Shown: positions 50,704 to 62,530, counted from the stretch's first letter. The stretch is 64,000 nucleotides of DNA from Branchiostoma floridae (GCF_000003815.2 NC_049993.1:17564842-17628841); one strand, 5' to 3'. Program-made: numbers and translations. Notes: generated from the sequence alone by a model not told the origin.

Positions 50704-51079
50704 TTATACCCCCCTTCCACTTGTCGCCGCGCTCTTTCTGCGACCTAAAATTGGACAGATCGTTCAGCGAAGTGCGTAGAAAAAAAAACAACGAATGATT
50801 TTAAGATTTGCGTGTTTTGCCGTCTTTTCAGTCACACTTTTACATTTTCTATTATACTACCTGGATGAAATCGAAGAGTGTGTGGAGAAGGACAACCTCA
50901 AGCCAACCGTTCACACTTACGCCACGTCTTCAGAAAAGACGCTGGAGCCGCATGTTCCCCGTTTAGGAACGTTATTCGAACCGACACACAACTACCTGGA
51001 TGAAATCGAAGATTGCGCACATCTTTTGTACGTCGCAGTGAGAGCGCAGCGTGATCGCCGTCTAGAGTAAAGGGGGTCT
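50704..51079. mobile_element. Decayed MITE related to 16499 and 15477
   Basis: Left TACCCCCCTTCCACTTGTCG, CGCGCTCTTTCTGCGACCTA. The right end mirrors it with GCGCAGCGTGATCGCCGTCT and AAAGGGGGTC. It contains an internal duplication of CTGGATGAAATCGAAGA (50862, 50997). Confidence 0.65.
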
Positions 51080-51302
51080 AAAGAGACTACTCTCCAAGTA
51101 GAGGCCCCGGCTGTTTTTTTTTTTTACCTTTTTTAGTCCTTTTTATCGGGCTTTCTATTTTGTAATTTTTCTTGAAGTACGCCAGCCAGGTTTTGATATA
51201 ACAAGATACAATACAAATAGAAAGCCCGATAAGAACGTCTAAAAAACGTTAAAAAAGCCGGAGCCTAACCTCTGCCTGGAGGGTACAAAGAGACCTACTT
51301 CT
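51080..51302. mobile_element. Palindromic MITE
   Basis: AAGAGACTACTCTCCAAGTA, GGCCCCGGCT, TTATCGGGCTTTCTATTT on the left are mirrored by AAATAGAAAGCCCGATAA, AGCCGGAGCC, CCTGGAGGGTACAAAGAGAC on the right. A poly-T and A-rich centre. The outer borders are approximate. Confidence 0.75.
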
Positions 51303-51896
51303 ACTGGGTGTCATGATACTCCACAGAAGGGATCAGAATACTGCGATCAGTGAGTGACCGTGCAGAGACCAAATTTGTATAATTGTATCACACAGGATTT
51401 CTTTATTTTGAAGATGGTATAAGACGTATTAATAGATGATTCAAAATGCATTTAAAGAGATACAGCGTCAAAAAGTTCCTTCTTTAGCTATGAAATTCTT
51501 TGGTCGCACAGTGCGGTCGCTGCATCTTGGAGAGGGGAGTATTAAAGACATATCTGGAAGTGATAAAACTGCACCGAATAAGTTCCCTTGATGTATTATA
51601 GATACTTTAACTTGAACATAACTCTCTTTTGGGACAACTACCAGAGAACTGTAACAAAGTGGCAGAACAACCAGTCTATCATTATTCCTGTAGTAAACAT
51701 GAAGTTAATGGCTTTTTATTGCTGGGAGAGTTGCATTCGAAATCACATTTTTATTACAAGGTCTTTTTGTAATCACTTCATATGAAAACAGTAAACGAGT
51801 ATCTCGTATAAAAAGTGATTGAATTGATGTTGTCCAACGAATCGTGTCTCGTGAAATCCCACAGTCTTTATTGCACCCCAAACTAAAGGTGGTACA
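51303..51896. other. No recognisable feature
   Basis: Short ORFs only. Confidence 0.45.
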
Positions 51897-52142
51897 TGGT
51901 ATCTCACTGCACTGGCTGCACCGGTGTGGCACTGCGAGGTTCGTAGATGACTCAACGAATTTCAGGGATAAAGAACAAATTTTTTGCCGTTTTGTGTATT
52001 TTGTTGTTTTCTAAGTCGTACTTTTACGTATTGCGCAATATATAAGTTATAAAAAAATGGTGAAAATAACAACAAAACAGTGCCGCTGTGAACGAACCCC
52101 GCAGTGCCGCACCGGTACCCCAAACGCAGTGAGATACCACCT
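51897..52142. mobile_element. TWA-flanked MITE (AGGTGG ends), TAA target duplication
   Basis: TAA occurs on both sides (51894-51896, 52143-52145). Ends AGGTGGTACATGGTATCTCA and GTGAGATACCACCT. The interior is in the opposite orientation to copies A and B. Confidence 0.92.
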
Positions 52143-52145
52143 TAA

Positions 52146-52850
52146 CTTAACACAAGTTTCAAGTGCATTAAAAATGAGAAAGTAACAGAATATATGCGTG
52201 CCACATGGGGCTTGCTCTGGGCACGTTTGAAATTACTGGCATTCACAGGCAGTTTTAGCATACTCCCGTCCATAAACCCACTTTGATCGGGTACATCGTT
52301 ACGTGTCTATCCATGTTCACATACAGAAGAAGCTGCTACAATCAAGACGATGCGCTTTAGCATAGTGTAAATGTGAGTGCACATACATGTACATTTCAGC
52401 AGATAGGCCAGGAGCAAGAGAGGGGATTCAATGATCACGTAATGAAGCATGGGGACAGCGTTTCATGTATATTGATAACTGAGGCAATCGGGCAGCCAGC
52501 CGGGGAATGTTGCGACAGACGTTCGTTTCTGATAAACCAATGTTCGACCAGATGGAAGAACTGGGGCGGAAACATGATGGACACCGTGCTAGAAGGGGAG
52601 ACGATGCCATCAGAATTTTCCCCAGTAATACATGCGTTCCAATGGGAGAGTTGAGGAAACAAATATACAATTATCTATACCACTATTTCAGGGGGGTGCG
52701 GAAACCCCCTCGATGGAGAAAGGTCCTTTTTTTACAACTTATTCTACAAGAGTAGGGTCATTATATTTCAGCCATACATAGTATGGTGAAATATATTGTA
52801 TTCGTAATGTTTCTTTCTTTCTTTCTCCTGTCAAATCTTCAAAGTGATTC
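52146..52850. other. Stretch with overlapping ORFs, no gene recognised
   Basis: Five overlapping frames of 75-93 codons (52373-52755) on both strands cover a GC-richer patch at 52480-52660. It could be a single exon or a transposon piece, but I find no motif, and the splice signals are not decisive. (TTTC)n is at 52813-52828. Confidence 0.35.
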
Positions 52851-52854
52851 ATCT

Positions 52855-53430
52855 CCGCCGTTCCTGGACCGAATGACCTGAAATTCGGCACAGGGGTAGA
52901 GTGGGCCAATACCTTGATGCTTTTCTCCCATTTTTTTCATATCTGCCTCTAAAATGATTTTATTGAGATTTTTGGGTCAATTTTAGACCAAAACTGTATA
53001 TTTTGGCCCCTGTACCCTGGTATTACAACCAAATGAGCTGAAATTTGACAGAGATGTGCCTTGATAATGCCCCCATATAAATTCGATAACACTTTTGGTG
53101 TACAGTACAACAAAATGCTTATTTTTGCGATTTTTTTACCAATTTTTGACCAAAAAAGGACACTTTTGGCTCCTGTACCTTGGTATTGCAACCGAATGAG
53201 CTGAAATTTGACACAGATGTGCCTTGATAATCCCTTCATATAAATTCAATAACACTTTTGGTGTACAGTGCAACAAAATGCTTATTTTTGCGATTTTTGG
53301 CCAATTTTTGCCCAAAAAAGGACACTTTTGGCTCCTGTACCCTGGTATTACAATTAAATGACCTGAAATTTGGAATAGATAGGCATTAGATACTTGGTAA
53401 CAAGATTCAAGTAAAAGTTTTGACATAAAC
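52855..53430. repeat. Minisatellite, ~163-bp unit, about 3.5 copies
   Basis: TGTACCCTGGTATTACAACC, AAATGAGCTGAAATTTGACA, TAACACTTTTGGTGTACAGT and AAAAAAGGACACTTTTGGC recur from 53005, 53169 and 53330, with a partial copy near 52857. Confidence 0.9.
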
Positions 53431-54692
53431 AACTTTCAAATGATTAATTTTGGCACTTTTCTGAGGGGAAATTTGTTTTCTTTTGGCCTCCTGACGTGAC
53501 CTTCCGTGACCCCGCACAGAGCCACACCTGTGCGCGTCAGCCGGAGAGTTAATTGAATCAAAGACCTAGCCAATCAGCGAAGAGGAGGCCAAAGGCTAAT
53601 TAATATTCATAAGCGGGGCCTCATGATCCCGTATATAGTAGTGTTCCCGCCAGGGGGAGCGAAGCCCGCCTAAGGCTCTCGCATTTTAGACTATTCAGAA
53701 GGCTTTATATTGTATCAGTTCTTAGGGGCATATCTATGATAATCGCAGCAGTCACTTAACTTCTCTTCAGGAGTGTAGCGTAACACTATTTCAGGTCAAA
53801 TCGTCAAAGGCAACTAAAAACAAACTTTAACGTTACTGAGTTCAGCAGTACTTATAACTTGTTATCCGAAGTTGAAACGCTAGCGATGGTATTTTCGCTG
53901 CGCTGTTAGCTCCGTGCGACAGTTGTTGACGGTCTTATAACGGTATATTTTGCACCCCTGTACCCTGGTATGAGTAACATTTGGTATAGATAGGCATAAG
54001 ATAGTTGGTAAAATGATCCAAGTAAAATTTTTGGCATAAAGTACTGTAAAAGGCTTAATTACAGCACTTTTTTTAGGGGAAATTGGTTTTCTTTCGTTCT
54101 CCATGCCATGACCTTTCGGACGTTCACCCCACAGAGCCGACATCTGCACCTGCGTCTAGCCGGCAGGAAGAGTTAATTCAATTAATGGTTCAGCCAATCA
54201 GCGAAGAGGAAAGCGAAGGCTAATTAATATTCATAAGCGGGACCACACAATACGTTAACTTGAAGACTCAGGCCGTACAGACTTCTCGCCAGGATTTTTT
54301 CAAAGCGTCGGACAGGGGTCCGGGGGCCGCCGAATGTCCCTGGCGGGGTCCAGGGGCAGGGCCACTGTGGGGGGGGGGGGGGCCCAGGTGGGCGAAGCCC
54401 CCCCGGAAGCTCTTGCATTTTAGACTATTGAGAAGGCTTCTTTTATCAGTTTTTTTAGGGCCATATCTACGATAATCGTAGCAGTCACTTACTTCTCTTC
54501 AGCAGTTTGACTTAAAAATATTTCGGGTCAAAGCTTCAAAGACAACTAAAACCTCATAAACAACAAACTTTACTTAGCTCAACAGTATACAAAAATATTG
54601 TACGGGTTGCCATCCTTAGTTGTAAGCGCTTATTTATAGCGCTAGTATCTTCGCTGCGCCGTTAGCCGCCGTGCGACTTTTGTTGACGGTCT
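53325..54692. repeat. Two tandem copies of a ~650-bp segment
   Basis: Blocks in order: CTGTACCCTGGTAT, TAGATAGGCAT, CAGAGCC, CAGCCGG, AGCCAATCAGCGAAGAGGA, CTAATTAATATTCATAAGCG, GGCGAAGCCC, CATTTTAGACTATT, GATAATCGCAGCAGTCACTT and TGTTGACGGTCT. They occur at 53325-53938 and again at 53950-54692. The second copy has an added G-rich stretch with a 12-G run (54370-54382). Confidence 0.85.
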
Positions 54693-56137
54693 GATATCCC
54701 TACGTCGCCGCCTCGCTGATATTCCCACGGACATGTTTCAAGAAAAATACCCAGCAAAAAACGCTGTTCTGCGTCAAATTCTATTCTATAAAACATGTGG
54801 GACTCAGTGTTACAGTCTAAATATTTTGTAGAAGCACCGCTGTAGGAAAGAAGGTCCAAGCAATGTAAAACATCACGTAGCATGAAGTTCGCTGTCAACT
54901 GGCACACAGCACATGCCTGTTTGAAACTCTAAGTCTAATCAACAGCCGTGTTTGATTGATAGCCGGCGGTCCTTTGATGAAGTCGGCGAAAGGTGCGTTA
55001 GTTAGAAAATCTGCGTCTAGTTTTGATACGTAATTATAAGTTAGACAGTGGCGAGAATGATTATTTTCTCATCAATATTTCTCTTCAGAATTATTTGAAC
55101 TTAATTGTACATCTAAACAATTGGCTTACCTGTGCAATGTTTATATGATTAATGATCAGTGTACTGAAATCATGTGTAACGTATGGCTCCTAGTCAATAG
55201 ATCAGCATTTTCTCTATAGTGACCACCTGTCTATAGTGGCCACATTTCCTAGTGCTGTTGTTGTTTGACATAAACTTTGAACATTTAAATTGTAAGCTTT
55301 AAACTGCCAGAGTTTCAGCCCAATAAAACACTCTCAGCGCCAGGGTATGAACAGACTGACCAGACAGACGAAAATAAATCCTCGAACAAGGTTCAATCGT
55401 ATCTTCCGGGTCTGGCAGGAAGTTGTTAAACTAAAATAAGAATAGGCTCGATGGCTGATTGCATACAAAGTAAAACAGTTTAACAGTTTTACAGCTTGAA
55501 GAAAACAAACGCTCCTACAGTACCTGCACCTGCTTGATAATTATTAAATCGTATGCCCTACTTGAATAAAAAAAGTTCACTGCAATAATAAATGTACCCA
55601 CATCACAAGGAGCTTATACTTTTTTAAACTTACACCTAGTTATCGTACTGAAAATTGTTAATGACATTACATGAAGTCATTCAACAATTTTCAGTCATGA
55701 TGAAAATTTTCTGAATGGAAGGTGTGATTATTGTCATTTTCTGAAAAATAGAAGCAAGCTCTGTTTTTACCTGGAATCAATTCACAATACCAGTCCACTT
55801 TGGGGGATAATGCACTGTTAAGAGGATGTTCCATTTTTGCTCAGGGGTGATTTGGAACAGTCCAATGTTGCGTGGGAAGGGGTATGGCTGAAATATGCTG
55901 TATTTGCTCTTAAGCAAATGTCGGCCTTTCTAGTTCCTACTGCAACCACTCCCAAAATGCCCAGATTTCACATAAAATCCCAGCAAGAAAGGCTTTTCAA
56001 TGGTTTAAAGCCTTGTTCTTATTTGAGGTCTCTCACCGTGGGCTCTAGGCGCAGACGCTAATGCTTGCGTCACCCCAGAAGGGCTAATAACAGGAAAACC
56101 ACAACTTTGGCAACAAGAATCTTACGTGCACAACAAA
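54693..56137. other. About 1.4 kb without a recognised feature
   Basis: A short direct repeat CTATAGTG(A/G)CCAC occurs at 55215-55243. ORFs are at most 81 codons and without motifs. Confidence 0.45.
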
Positions 56138-56349
56138 CGGGGCACCGGTGCGGCACTGCAGGGTGCGTTCACCGCGGCAATGTTGTGTTATTTAGATATT
56201 GCGTAATACGTAAAACTAAAAGTATGACTTAGAAGAAAACAAAATACACAAGACGGAAAAAACTTCGTTTTTTATCTATTAGATTCGTTGAGTAATCTTT
56301 CGAACCCCGCAGTGCCGCACCGGTGCCCCAAGTGCAGTGAGATACCACC
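56138..56349. mobile_element. TWA-type MITE (AGGTGG family), left terminus lost
   Basis: Begins inside the family at GGGGCACCGGTGCGGCACTG; the right end GTGAGATACCACC is present. A 5' deletion of about 25 bp. Confidence 0.8.
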
Positions 56350-56352
56350 ATA

Positions 56353-57122
56353 ACAACTCTTCTTGACAAAGACGAGGGATCTTTCCCAGTGTGAGTGGAT
56401 CAAATAAACCATTCCGGATATGCAGCCTGTACTCTTCAGAACAAATCTGGTGCGTTACGCCATGAGGCGGTTTACCGGGAATGCAACGGAAACAGACAAA
56501 CAAACGAACAAAGTTGTAGATGGTAATTTCAATTTGGTGTCAACTTGTCCTTGTCTGGACATTCAATATAACCGTTGAGAAGAGAGCAGACACACGAGAG
56601 TTATTTACAGTGCCATTGATAGATTAATTTACCAAAGGACGCTCTTGTATTTGATAAATACATAATACTAGGTTTTAGGAAGGGCATATCTTGCCAAGAA
56701 AGCCCATTTCCTTAGCTCAGCAGCCTCAGACTACTTAAGTATTGCCAGTATCTATCTCCGCGATCTCCTCCGCCCTTTGAGACAAATAAACGTGAAATAT
56801 CCTGCAGAACCACGACCTGTGGTCAGCCTGCGATTGCGGTGTCTTCGCGTGAAGACTGGTCTGTTTGAACCGAAGCTTTCCATGCCAGACAGGGGATTGG
56901 TTACTTAAGCAAGGTGCAGACGGCATGGCGACATTGCACATTACAAAACGATCTTCCTGGGAATTGTGAGTAGATGATCTCCAAATTCATGATGTACATT
57001 CGGCATATTTTGGTTTAACATCTCCCAGTGTGACAACTTTGTGTTGCGACGATAATATATAGCATAGGCTGAATTGGAGGCAGTCTTTGAAGTTTCAACA
57101 GAAAAGTTCAAAAGTTAATTAA
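56353..57122. other. No recognisable feature
   Basis: Short ORFs without motifs. Confidence 0.45.
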
Positions 57123-57185
57123 AGAAGTTTATTTGCAAGTTCGTGCCCGAGGGCTAACTGCAAGTACATGGTATAAACATAGTAG
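57123..57185 (-). mobile_element. Probable retroelement 3' end
   Basis: Second copy of the tail at 32020-32105 (TTTATTTGCAAGTTCGTGCC, GCAAGTACATGGTATAAACA). Confidence 0.55.
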
Positions 57186-57660
57186 ATATGACAACACCAC
57201 ACTCCGGATCCTTTCAAAGTACATTGACTAAAGACCCAACGAATGACTAGGAGCGATAGCATATATCATATACGGCCATGTAGGTGCTCTCTAAACGGTT
57301 CTTCTTGCGCTGCTCACGTTTTGCGTTAAGCTTATGGTACTTGGAGGTAAAACCAAACAGTGTATCAAAGCCATGACACCAATGAGCAATATCCTGTTTC
57401 GGATATAACTACAACGGCAAAACCCTGGTTTACACGTTAACAGGACATCCGATGAGCTGGAGACGTTCTGATATTACCTATCTTTACTTGAGAACAAAGT
57501 TAAAATCCTTGCTTTACAAGCTTAGGTGGGCAACCAGTAAGCCCGTGAATATTAGCTTCTTGACTTGACGGACGTGCAGTGAGAAATGCTACAGATAATG
57601 ACACAAGATCAGAGCTCAACAAGATGAAACAGATCGGTGGACACCAGTTAGATTGCTTCT

Positions 57661-57764
57661 ATGCGAACCCATCCTACTACAAGGACATGCGAACCCATCC
57701 TACTACAATGACATGCGAACCCATCCTACTATAATGACATGCGAACCCATCCTACTAAAATGAC
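57661..57764. repeat. Four perfect-period 26-bp repeats
   Basis: ATGCGAACCCATCCTACTAC plus six bases starts at 57661, 57687, 57713 and 57739. One or two substitutions between copies. No spacers, so it is not a CRISPR-like array. Confidence 0.95.
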
Positions 57765-57799
57765 CTATCTGATCCTTAGCGGGGATATGCTTTAGAGAT

Positions 57800-58600
57800 G
57801 ATCATCATTCTTTGAATGGTGTAGAAGAGGCAAAACGGTCTTATCTGAAGGAATAGAGATGACCTATACATTACAGAAAATGGTGATGCTCAGATTTGTA
57901 CAACTATAGTATACAAATCTGCGTGACCAGCTTCGTCAGGTTAGTAAGTCAAGAGAAATAGGCTTCTTTTCAAAATAGCCTCACATACATTTGCCTGGAT
58001 AAGATGGGGCTATTCGGGCCCGAAAGAAGATAGCCGAGGAGTTACTGCATCGTATCTTAACTATGATGTATTCACAAAGAGTTCTTGTAAGAAAATAGAC
58101 ACCATTTGTAATAACTTCCAAGCAAAGCAACTCATATATGAGCCAACCCGTGTTACGGAAAACTCATCTACCTGTACAGACCTCATTATAGCAACAGCTC
58201 CCGAGAAGGTAATTGAATGTGGTGCGGAATCCACCGGACGTAGCTGTCACAGGATTACCTGTGCAGTACGGAAGGCCAAGCAACCCCGGGGAACTCCAAG
58301 AACGTCGAGAGTCAGGTCTTAAAGACAATTCAACGAAGCTGCATTTCAGGAAGAGCTGTATGGTACTCCATGGGCCGAAGTAGAAAAATGTACCAATTGT
58401 CAATGATGCACTATGTTGTTTTCAAACAATATTGACTTATATATGTGACAAGTATGCTCCTTGGATAATGTACGAATCCGGGGTCACGAGCCACCTTGGA
58501 TAACCCAAGAATACCGCAAGTTGCCACGTCAATGTCTGTGAGGTTGTATGGAAAACCGCCATATTGTCTAAGAATGTCAACTGTTTAAAAGAGGTTTGTT
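57800..58600 (+). pseudogene. Decayed endonuclease part of a non-LTR retrotransposon ORF2
   Basis: From about 58098 the + strand reads TICNNFQAKQLIYEPTRVTE, NSSTCTDLIIATAPEKVIEC and GRSCHRITCAVRKAKQPRG. This is the C-terminal half of the APE-type endonuclease, matching QLI.EPTRVT..SSTLIDLI.T..P.....G...G.SDH..V. The SDH motif is changed (SCH), and stops interrupt the frame shortly after; EAAFQEELYGTPWAEVEKC continues in another frame. RT motifs are not seen downstream. This is an inactive fragment of a family distinct from the intact element at 18800-22785. Confidence 0.75.
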
Positions 58601-58677
58601 TACGAAACATACGCAAAGGTCACTGTTTGTGATCATTCATAGTTAGGGTAGAAAAAATAACAATTTCTTCCAAATCT

Positions 58678-58775
58678 CTTCAGTGTCACTGACAAAAGAT
58701 AATGGATGTTATCTGAAACGTCTGACCGTTTCCAAAATCATATCCAGTTGCTTCAACTGCTATTTGGCGTATGCA
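58678..58775. repeat. Dispersed repeat, third of three copies
   Basis: CTTCAGTGTCACTGACAAAA, CTGAAACGTCTGACCGTTTC, CATATCCAGTTGCTTCAACT and TTTGGCGTATG match 5270-5470 and 14455-14570. Confidence 0.6.
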
Positions 58776-59091
58776 AAGGACAATTCTCTTTGGGAACAAA
58801 ACTGGGCGATTATTAATTACATTCCTCAAATCCACGGCCCAGGAGAACAGTAAACGTTACATTATCCCTTTTATCTTCAACAACTGGGAACTAAAATTAA
58901 TACCAAGCAAAAAGATACTGCCCGTGAAGATGAAAATGAGCTTAAATCACAATTTTATGATCGTTGCAATCGGCCTACTCCCAGTCGACCTCGGTTATTA
59001 CCAACAAATATAGATTCTTGATAAACGGGTGCAGGCTAGTGGGAGTCATTCTTAGGACGGGGCATTTGAAAGAAATTGATTTGCTTTCTTA
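58776..59091. other. No recognisable feature
   Basis: An 80-codon + ORF (58771-59013) has no motif. Confidence 0.4.
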
Positions 59092-59338
59092 AGGTGGTAT
59101 CTCACTGCACTTGGGGCACCGGTGTGGTATTGCGGGATTCGAAAATCAATCAACGAATTTCAGAGATAAAGAACAAGTTGTTTCACATTTTCGTGTATGC
59201 TGTTGTCTTCTAAGTCATATTTTTACGTCTTACGCAATATCTAACTTTCAAAAATTGGCCACAAAAAACACAACAGTGTCGCAGTGAACGAAACCCGCAG
59301 TGCCGCACCGGTGCCCCAAGCGCAGTGAGATACCACCT
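59092..59338. mobile_element. TWA-flanked MITE (AGGTGG ends), TTA target duplication
   Basis: TTA at 59089-59091 and 59339-59341. Ends AGGTGGTATCTCACTGCACT and GTGAGATACCACCT. One of the best-preserved copies, 247 bp. Confidence 0.95.
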
Positions 59339-59486
59339 TTACCCAGGTCTGAACTATACGCGTACCATGCCTTGTAGGAAACAATTTAAAAACCACATTA
59401 TTTTGATGATTTCACAGCCCCTCGAAGATTAAGTTTCAACAACAGCATCTGTAACCAGAAGAAGGTTAGTCCGCATCAGGTGTGGA

Positions 59487-59928
59487 TAGTGGTGCGTACC
59501 TAAAGCCCGAAATTGGAATTGGACCTAAACATTGTACGCACCGAAATTGGAATTGGACCTAAAAATGTTTAGGTCCAAGTCCAAAAAAAACCCCCTAAAT
59601 GTCCGGAGCCAAGTCCAGACTTGTAAAAAGCAATCTGTCACTGATATTCCCTTTTTTTGTTCTAAACATTTAAAACCTTCCAGAGACAGTGAAATTTGCA
59701 CTGGAAAAAGATAAGAAACTTTGTGTTTACACTGGCTGTATATAATTTGCATGTATTTTTTACATTGCATTTCAATTCATGCTTTAACATGCAATTTTAT
59801 ATGCACCATCCCCTCTTCCCCTCAAAAACTAATTTTTCTAGTGCAAATAATGCAATGATGGGCTGAACCTGAACTGCTGGACCTGAATCCGGACCTGAAC
59901 CTGAATATGAGTTTAGGTACGCACCCTT
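59487..59928. mobile_element. MITE with GTGCGTACC ends and 9-bp target duplication
   Basis: Inverted ends around GGTGCGTACCTAAA (59491) and TTTAGGTACGCACC (59912-59925). The flanks AGGTGTGGA (59478-59486 and 59929-59937) are an exact 9-bp repeat. The interior has GGACCT/AGGTCC words. No transposase. Confidence 0.85.
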
Positions 59929-60120
59929 AGGTGTGGAAATCAGGTTATCTTGAAGCCTTTATCTACAAATTGCAGACCTCAGAAGGATCGATCACGGTGA
60001 TGATTGATTGTGTGGCGAAGCACTTGGCTAGAATTGATATGGAAAAGGCAGCCATAACCCATATGTTGGCTGCCATAAGTTGTAAACCATATCGTCCCCA
60101 TGTCAGTCATATGTTGTATA

Positions 60121-60513
60121 CACCTTTCTCACGCGGCGGCCATGATAGATCGAAGATAAGGTCAATGAGGCAAACAGACAAAACTTATTCCAAAATCAGC
60201 TCCCATATAGTTTTCCACCGAACCACACAGATTTTCACAATATAAGATCAAATAAAAAAATGCCATAACTAGTGTTATGTGCCGACAGATGAAGCAATTT
60301 AGAGTAGCGTAGACTGATCACATAGTCCCTTAAGAGATGCAAAGTAAAAACATAATAATGCAAATATTTGACGGACACGCAGCCATTCTCTTATTGGTCG
60401 ATTTTATAATTGCCATGCTATCATTGGTTGTACTGCTAATTATGATGGACAGTCTTTTGTTTGCCTCATTGAACTCGTTTTAGATCTATCATGGCCGCCG
60501 CGTCAGAAAGGTG
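60121..60513. mobile_element. TA-flanked MITE with ~55-bp inverted ends
   Basis: CACCTTTCTCACGCGGCGGC, CATGATAGATC, GGTCAATGAGGCAAAC on the left. The right arm mirrors it with one to few changes and ends GAAAGGTG. TA on both sides suggests the Tc1/mariner superfamily. No ORF for a transposase. Confidence 0.88.
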
Positions 60514-60883
60514 TATGGTGACGAAGCACTACAACATACAGGTCAATTCCCAATCTTTTACTCCAATATCATAGGATGGGGCAGCACTACGGTCTGTTCA
60601 ATCATCATATGACAGTACGAATACCCAACTGGGGCCACATTTTCTCATTTCACTGGTTGTGTATGCTTTCAATGAAGATATATTTACTGTATATTTATGA
60701 GGTAATAGAGGCAAGAAGTCAAATTATAATTCTAACATAAAATATAAGTGAAAGTATTATACAGTGTTCCTACATCAAGAACACGATCGGTAGCAAAAAA
60801 TCATAACATTATTAGAGTGATAAACCTTTCAATCCAGCAGGAATTGGACTTCTCCAGTTGTTTTTGGGACACTGTTTCAAGTC
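60514..60883. other. No recognisable feature
   Basis: AT-rich, no ORF or repeat seen. Confidence 0.45.
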
Positions 60884-61085
60884 CTCATCATCATCATCAT
60901 CATCTTTCATCCTCTTGAGAGGTGGAGCAAACGAAGTTGGCCCTCCAGAACTGCCTGTCCTTCATCGCAGAAAGAAGACCTTTCCCCCCAGTCCTGTTTC
61001 ATCCTCAATGAGCTTTTGAGAGTTGAGCTTGGACGGCCGACTCTTCTCTTAGTGTCGGGGGACCACAACAATAGTCTACCTATAT
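60884..61085 (-). pseudogene. 5'-truncated non-LTR retrotransposon end with (GAT)n tail
   Basis: The - strand encodes AMKDRQFWRANFVCSTSQED, then Glu-Arg and a stop, followed by (GAT)n at 60890-60906. DRxFWR is a C-terminal signature also seen, in variant form, at 49121-49207. An upstream stop in frame shows that it is a dead fragment. Confidence 0.65.
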
Positions 61086-62339
61086 CAAGTCCTCAAGACA
61101 TGACATATTGACTAGGATAGTAGAAGCTCGGGGATCACGGCATATCTATGATCGCCGTTAGCCTACTTGTGCTATCAAGCGGCCCAAATCACAGGTCAAT
61201 GGGGATATAAACCTTCCCTCAGGACATCTTCATTCCTTAAAATGGTCCTGGGGCTAGTTTCCAGAACAGGTGATCCTCAGTGTCCGTTGAGGTTATCAAT
61301 GCGTATACATGTTGGCCAATATCTCCGTACAAAGGGCTTAAGATAAAAGATAACCATGCCAGGACGCAGGTAAGCTTCGCTGTCTTTATGGCTATCGGGC
61401 ATTTTACTTTGCAATTCTGGCCATTTTTCTTTGATTACTATCTTTACTGGCCTTCGGCTAACCATGCTGTTATTGTGGACCTTTATCAAAAGCGTGGTTT
61501 GAGTCAGGAGAGTTAAAGATGGTCCTGGGCATTAAAGATGGTCCTACTGCACCGTTATTGCAGCCCTTTAATGGTGTCGTTTTTCACTACCATCTACGTA
61601 AAACCTGTGGTTTCAATTTAGACGTAGCGTGAGATCGAGTTTATTGCGAACCATTTTATCTAGCATTTTGCTCGCTATCATTCTAACGGTCTTGAATGTT
61701 GAATGTTGAACTTTTATATTGAATACTAGTACATGCAGTTAAGAAATATCTTTCCCAACAAAAACTACTGTACCACAAATATTTTGGCACCTGTCCAGTT
61801 AGAAGACCAAAGATTAAGGCCAGAAGACATAGAGTTACTAGTTGCCTACCACCAAATTGCCTGTTTCAAACATTCTCTATGAACGTTAAAAGATGATGCC
61901 TAGTGGCCGGCCGGTTGCTAGAAGATCGTTAGCCACGACGCCAACTCTGCTAATGCTATTTGTCGACACATTTGAGTTTTTCTGCTAAATTTTAAGTTGT
62001 TGATAATCCCCAAATTACCTAGGTTACACACACCATGAGTGATGGTGCTTTGAAACCATCAACCAAAAGATTCACAAAGCAAACTATGCTGAGGGAGTTC
62101 GCAAGTTCACCTCCGCAAAAAATCGATCCGGCTTTGGTTTCCTTATCCTTTTGGCCTTGGCGCCTAAGTTGGTTAGAGCCGGACCCCATAAAAGGAAACC
62201 ATTGAATCTCGATACCCGAGTCAAAATTTAGGCGGATTTCATGGATTAAAATCAAGCGACTGGTGTACTGCTGGAAACGGTTGGAGTCCCACTGTTAAGC
62301 TCAGAGGATACTGCCGAGTGTATTTATTATTTTTGAATG
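61086..62339. other. About 1.25 kb without a recognised feature
   Basis: ATGGTCCTGGG(G/C) recurs at 61240, 61518 and 61540. Short ORFs only. Confidence 0.45.
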
Positions 62340-62530
62340 CAGAAACTTTCGTGGTGGTTTACTGTTCGCGGTGGCCGCTTAACCGCGAACTTAAAACCAC
62401 CGCAAATATTTATCCATGGGAGTAAGAGACTACATTGCATGGTGATACCGAGAATTTAAAACCACCGCGAAAAGCCCTTTTTCCCGCTATCGTGAAATTA
62501 AATCCTCGCGAAGTTAAATATATTTACAGT
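62340..62530. repeat. Inverted GCGGTGGTTT/AAACCACCGC repeat region
   Basis: GTTCGCGGTGGCCGCTTAAC, CGCGAACTTAAAACCACCGC, AATTTAAAACCACCGCGAAA and TCCTCGCGAAGTTAAATATA form several inverted and direct copies of a CCGCGAA-TTAAAACCACC word. It is probably a decayed palindromic transposon. Confidence 0.6.

Noticed and set aside
50795-51070. 91-codon + ORF with a repeated YLDEIE motif
   Set aside because: It lies inside a decayed MITE whose interior is locally duplicated. The repeat is of DNA, not protein, origin.
52373-52755. Overlapping + and - ORFs of 75-93 codons, considered as a host exon
   Set aside because: GC content is raised but no family motif or clear splice frame could be chosen. Left undecided.
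57661-57764. CRISPR-like array
   Set aside because: Four head-to-tail 26-bp repeats without spacers, in animal DNA. A simple minisatellite.
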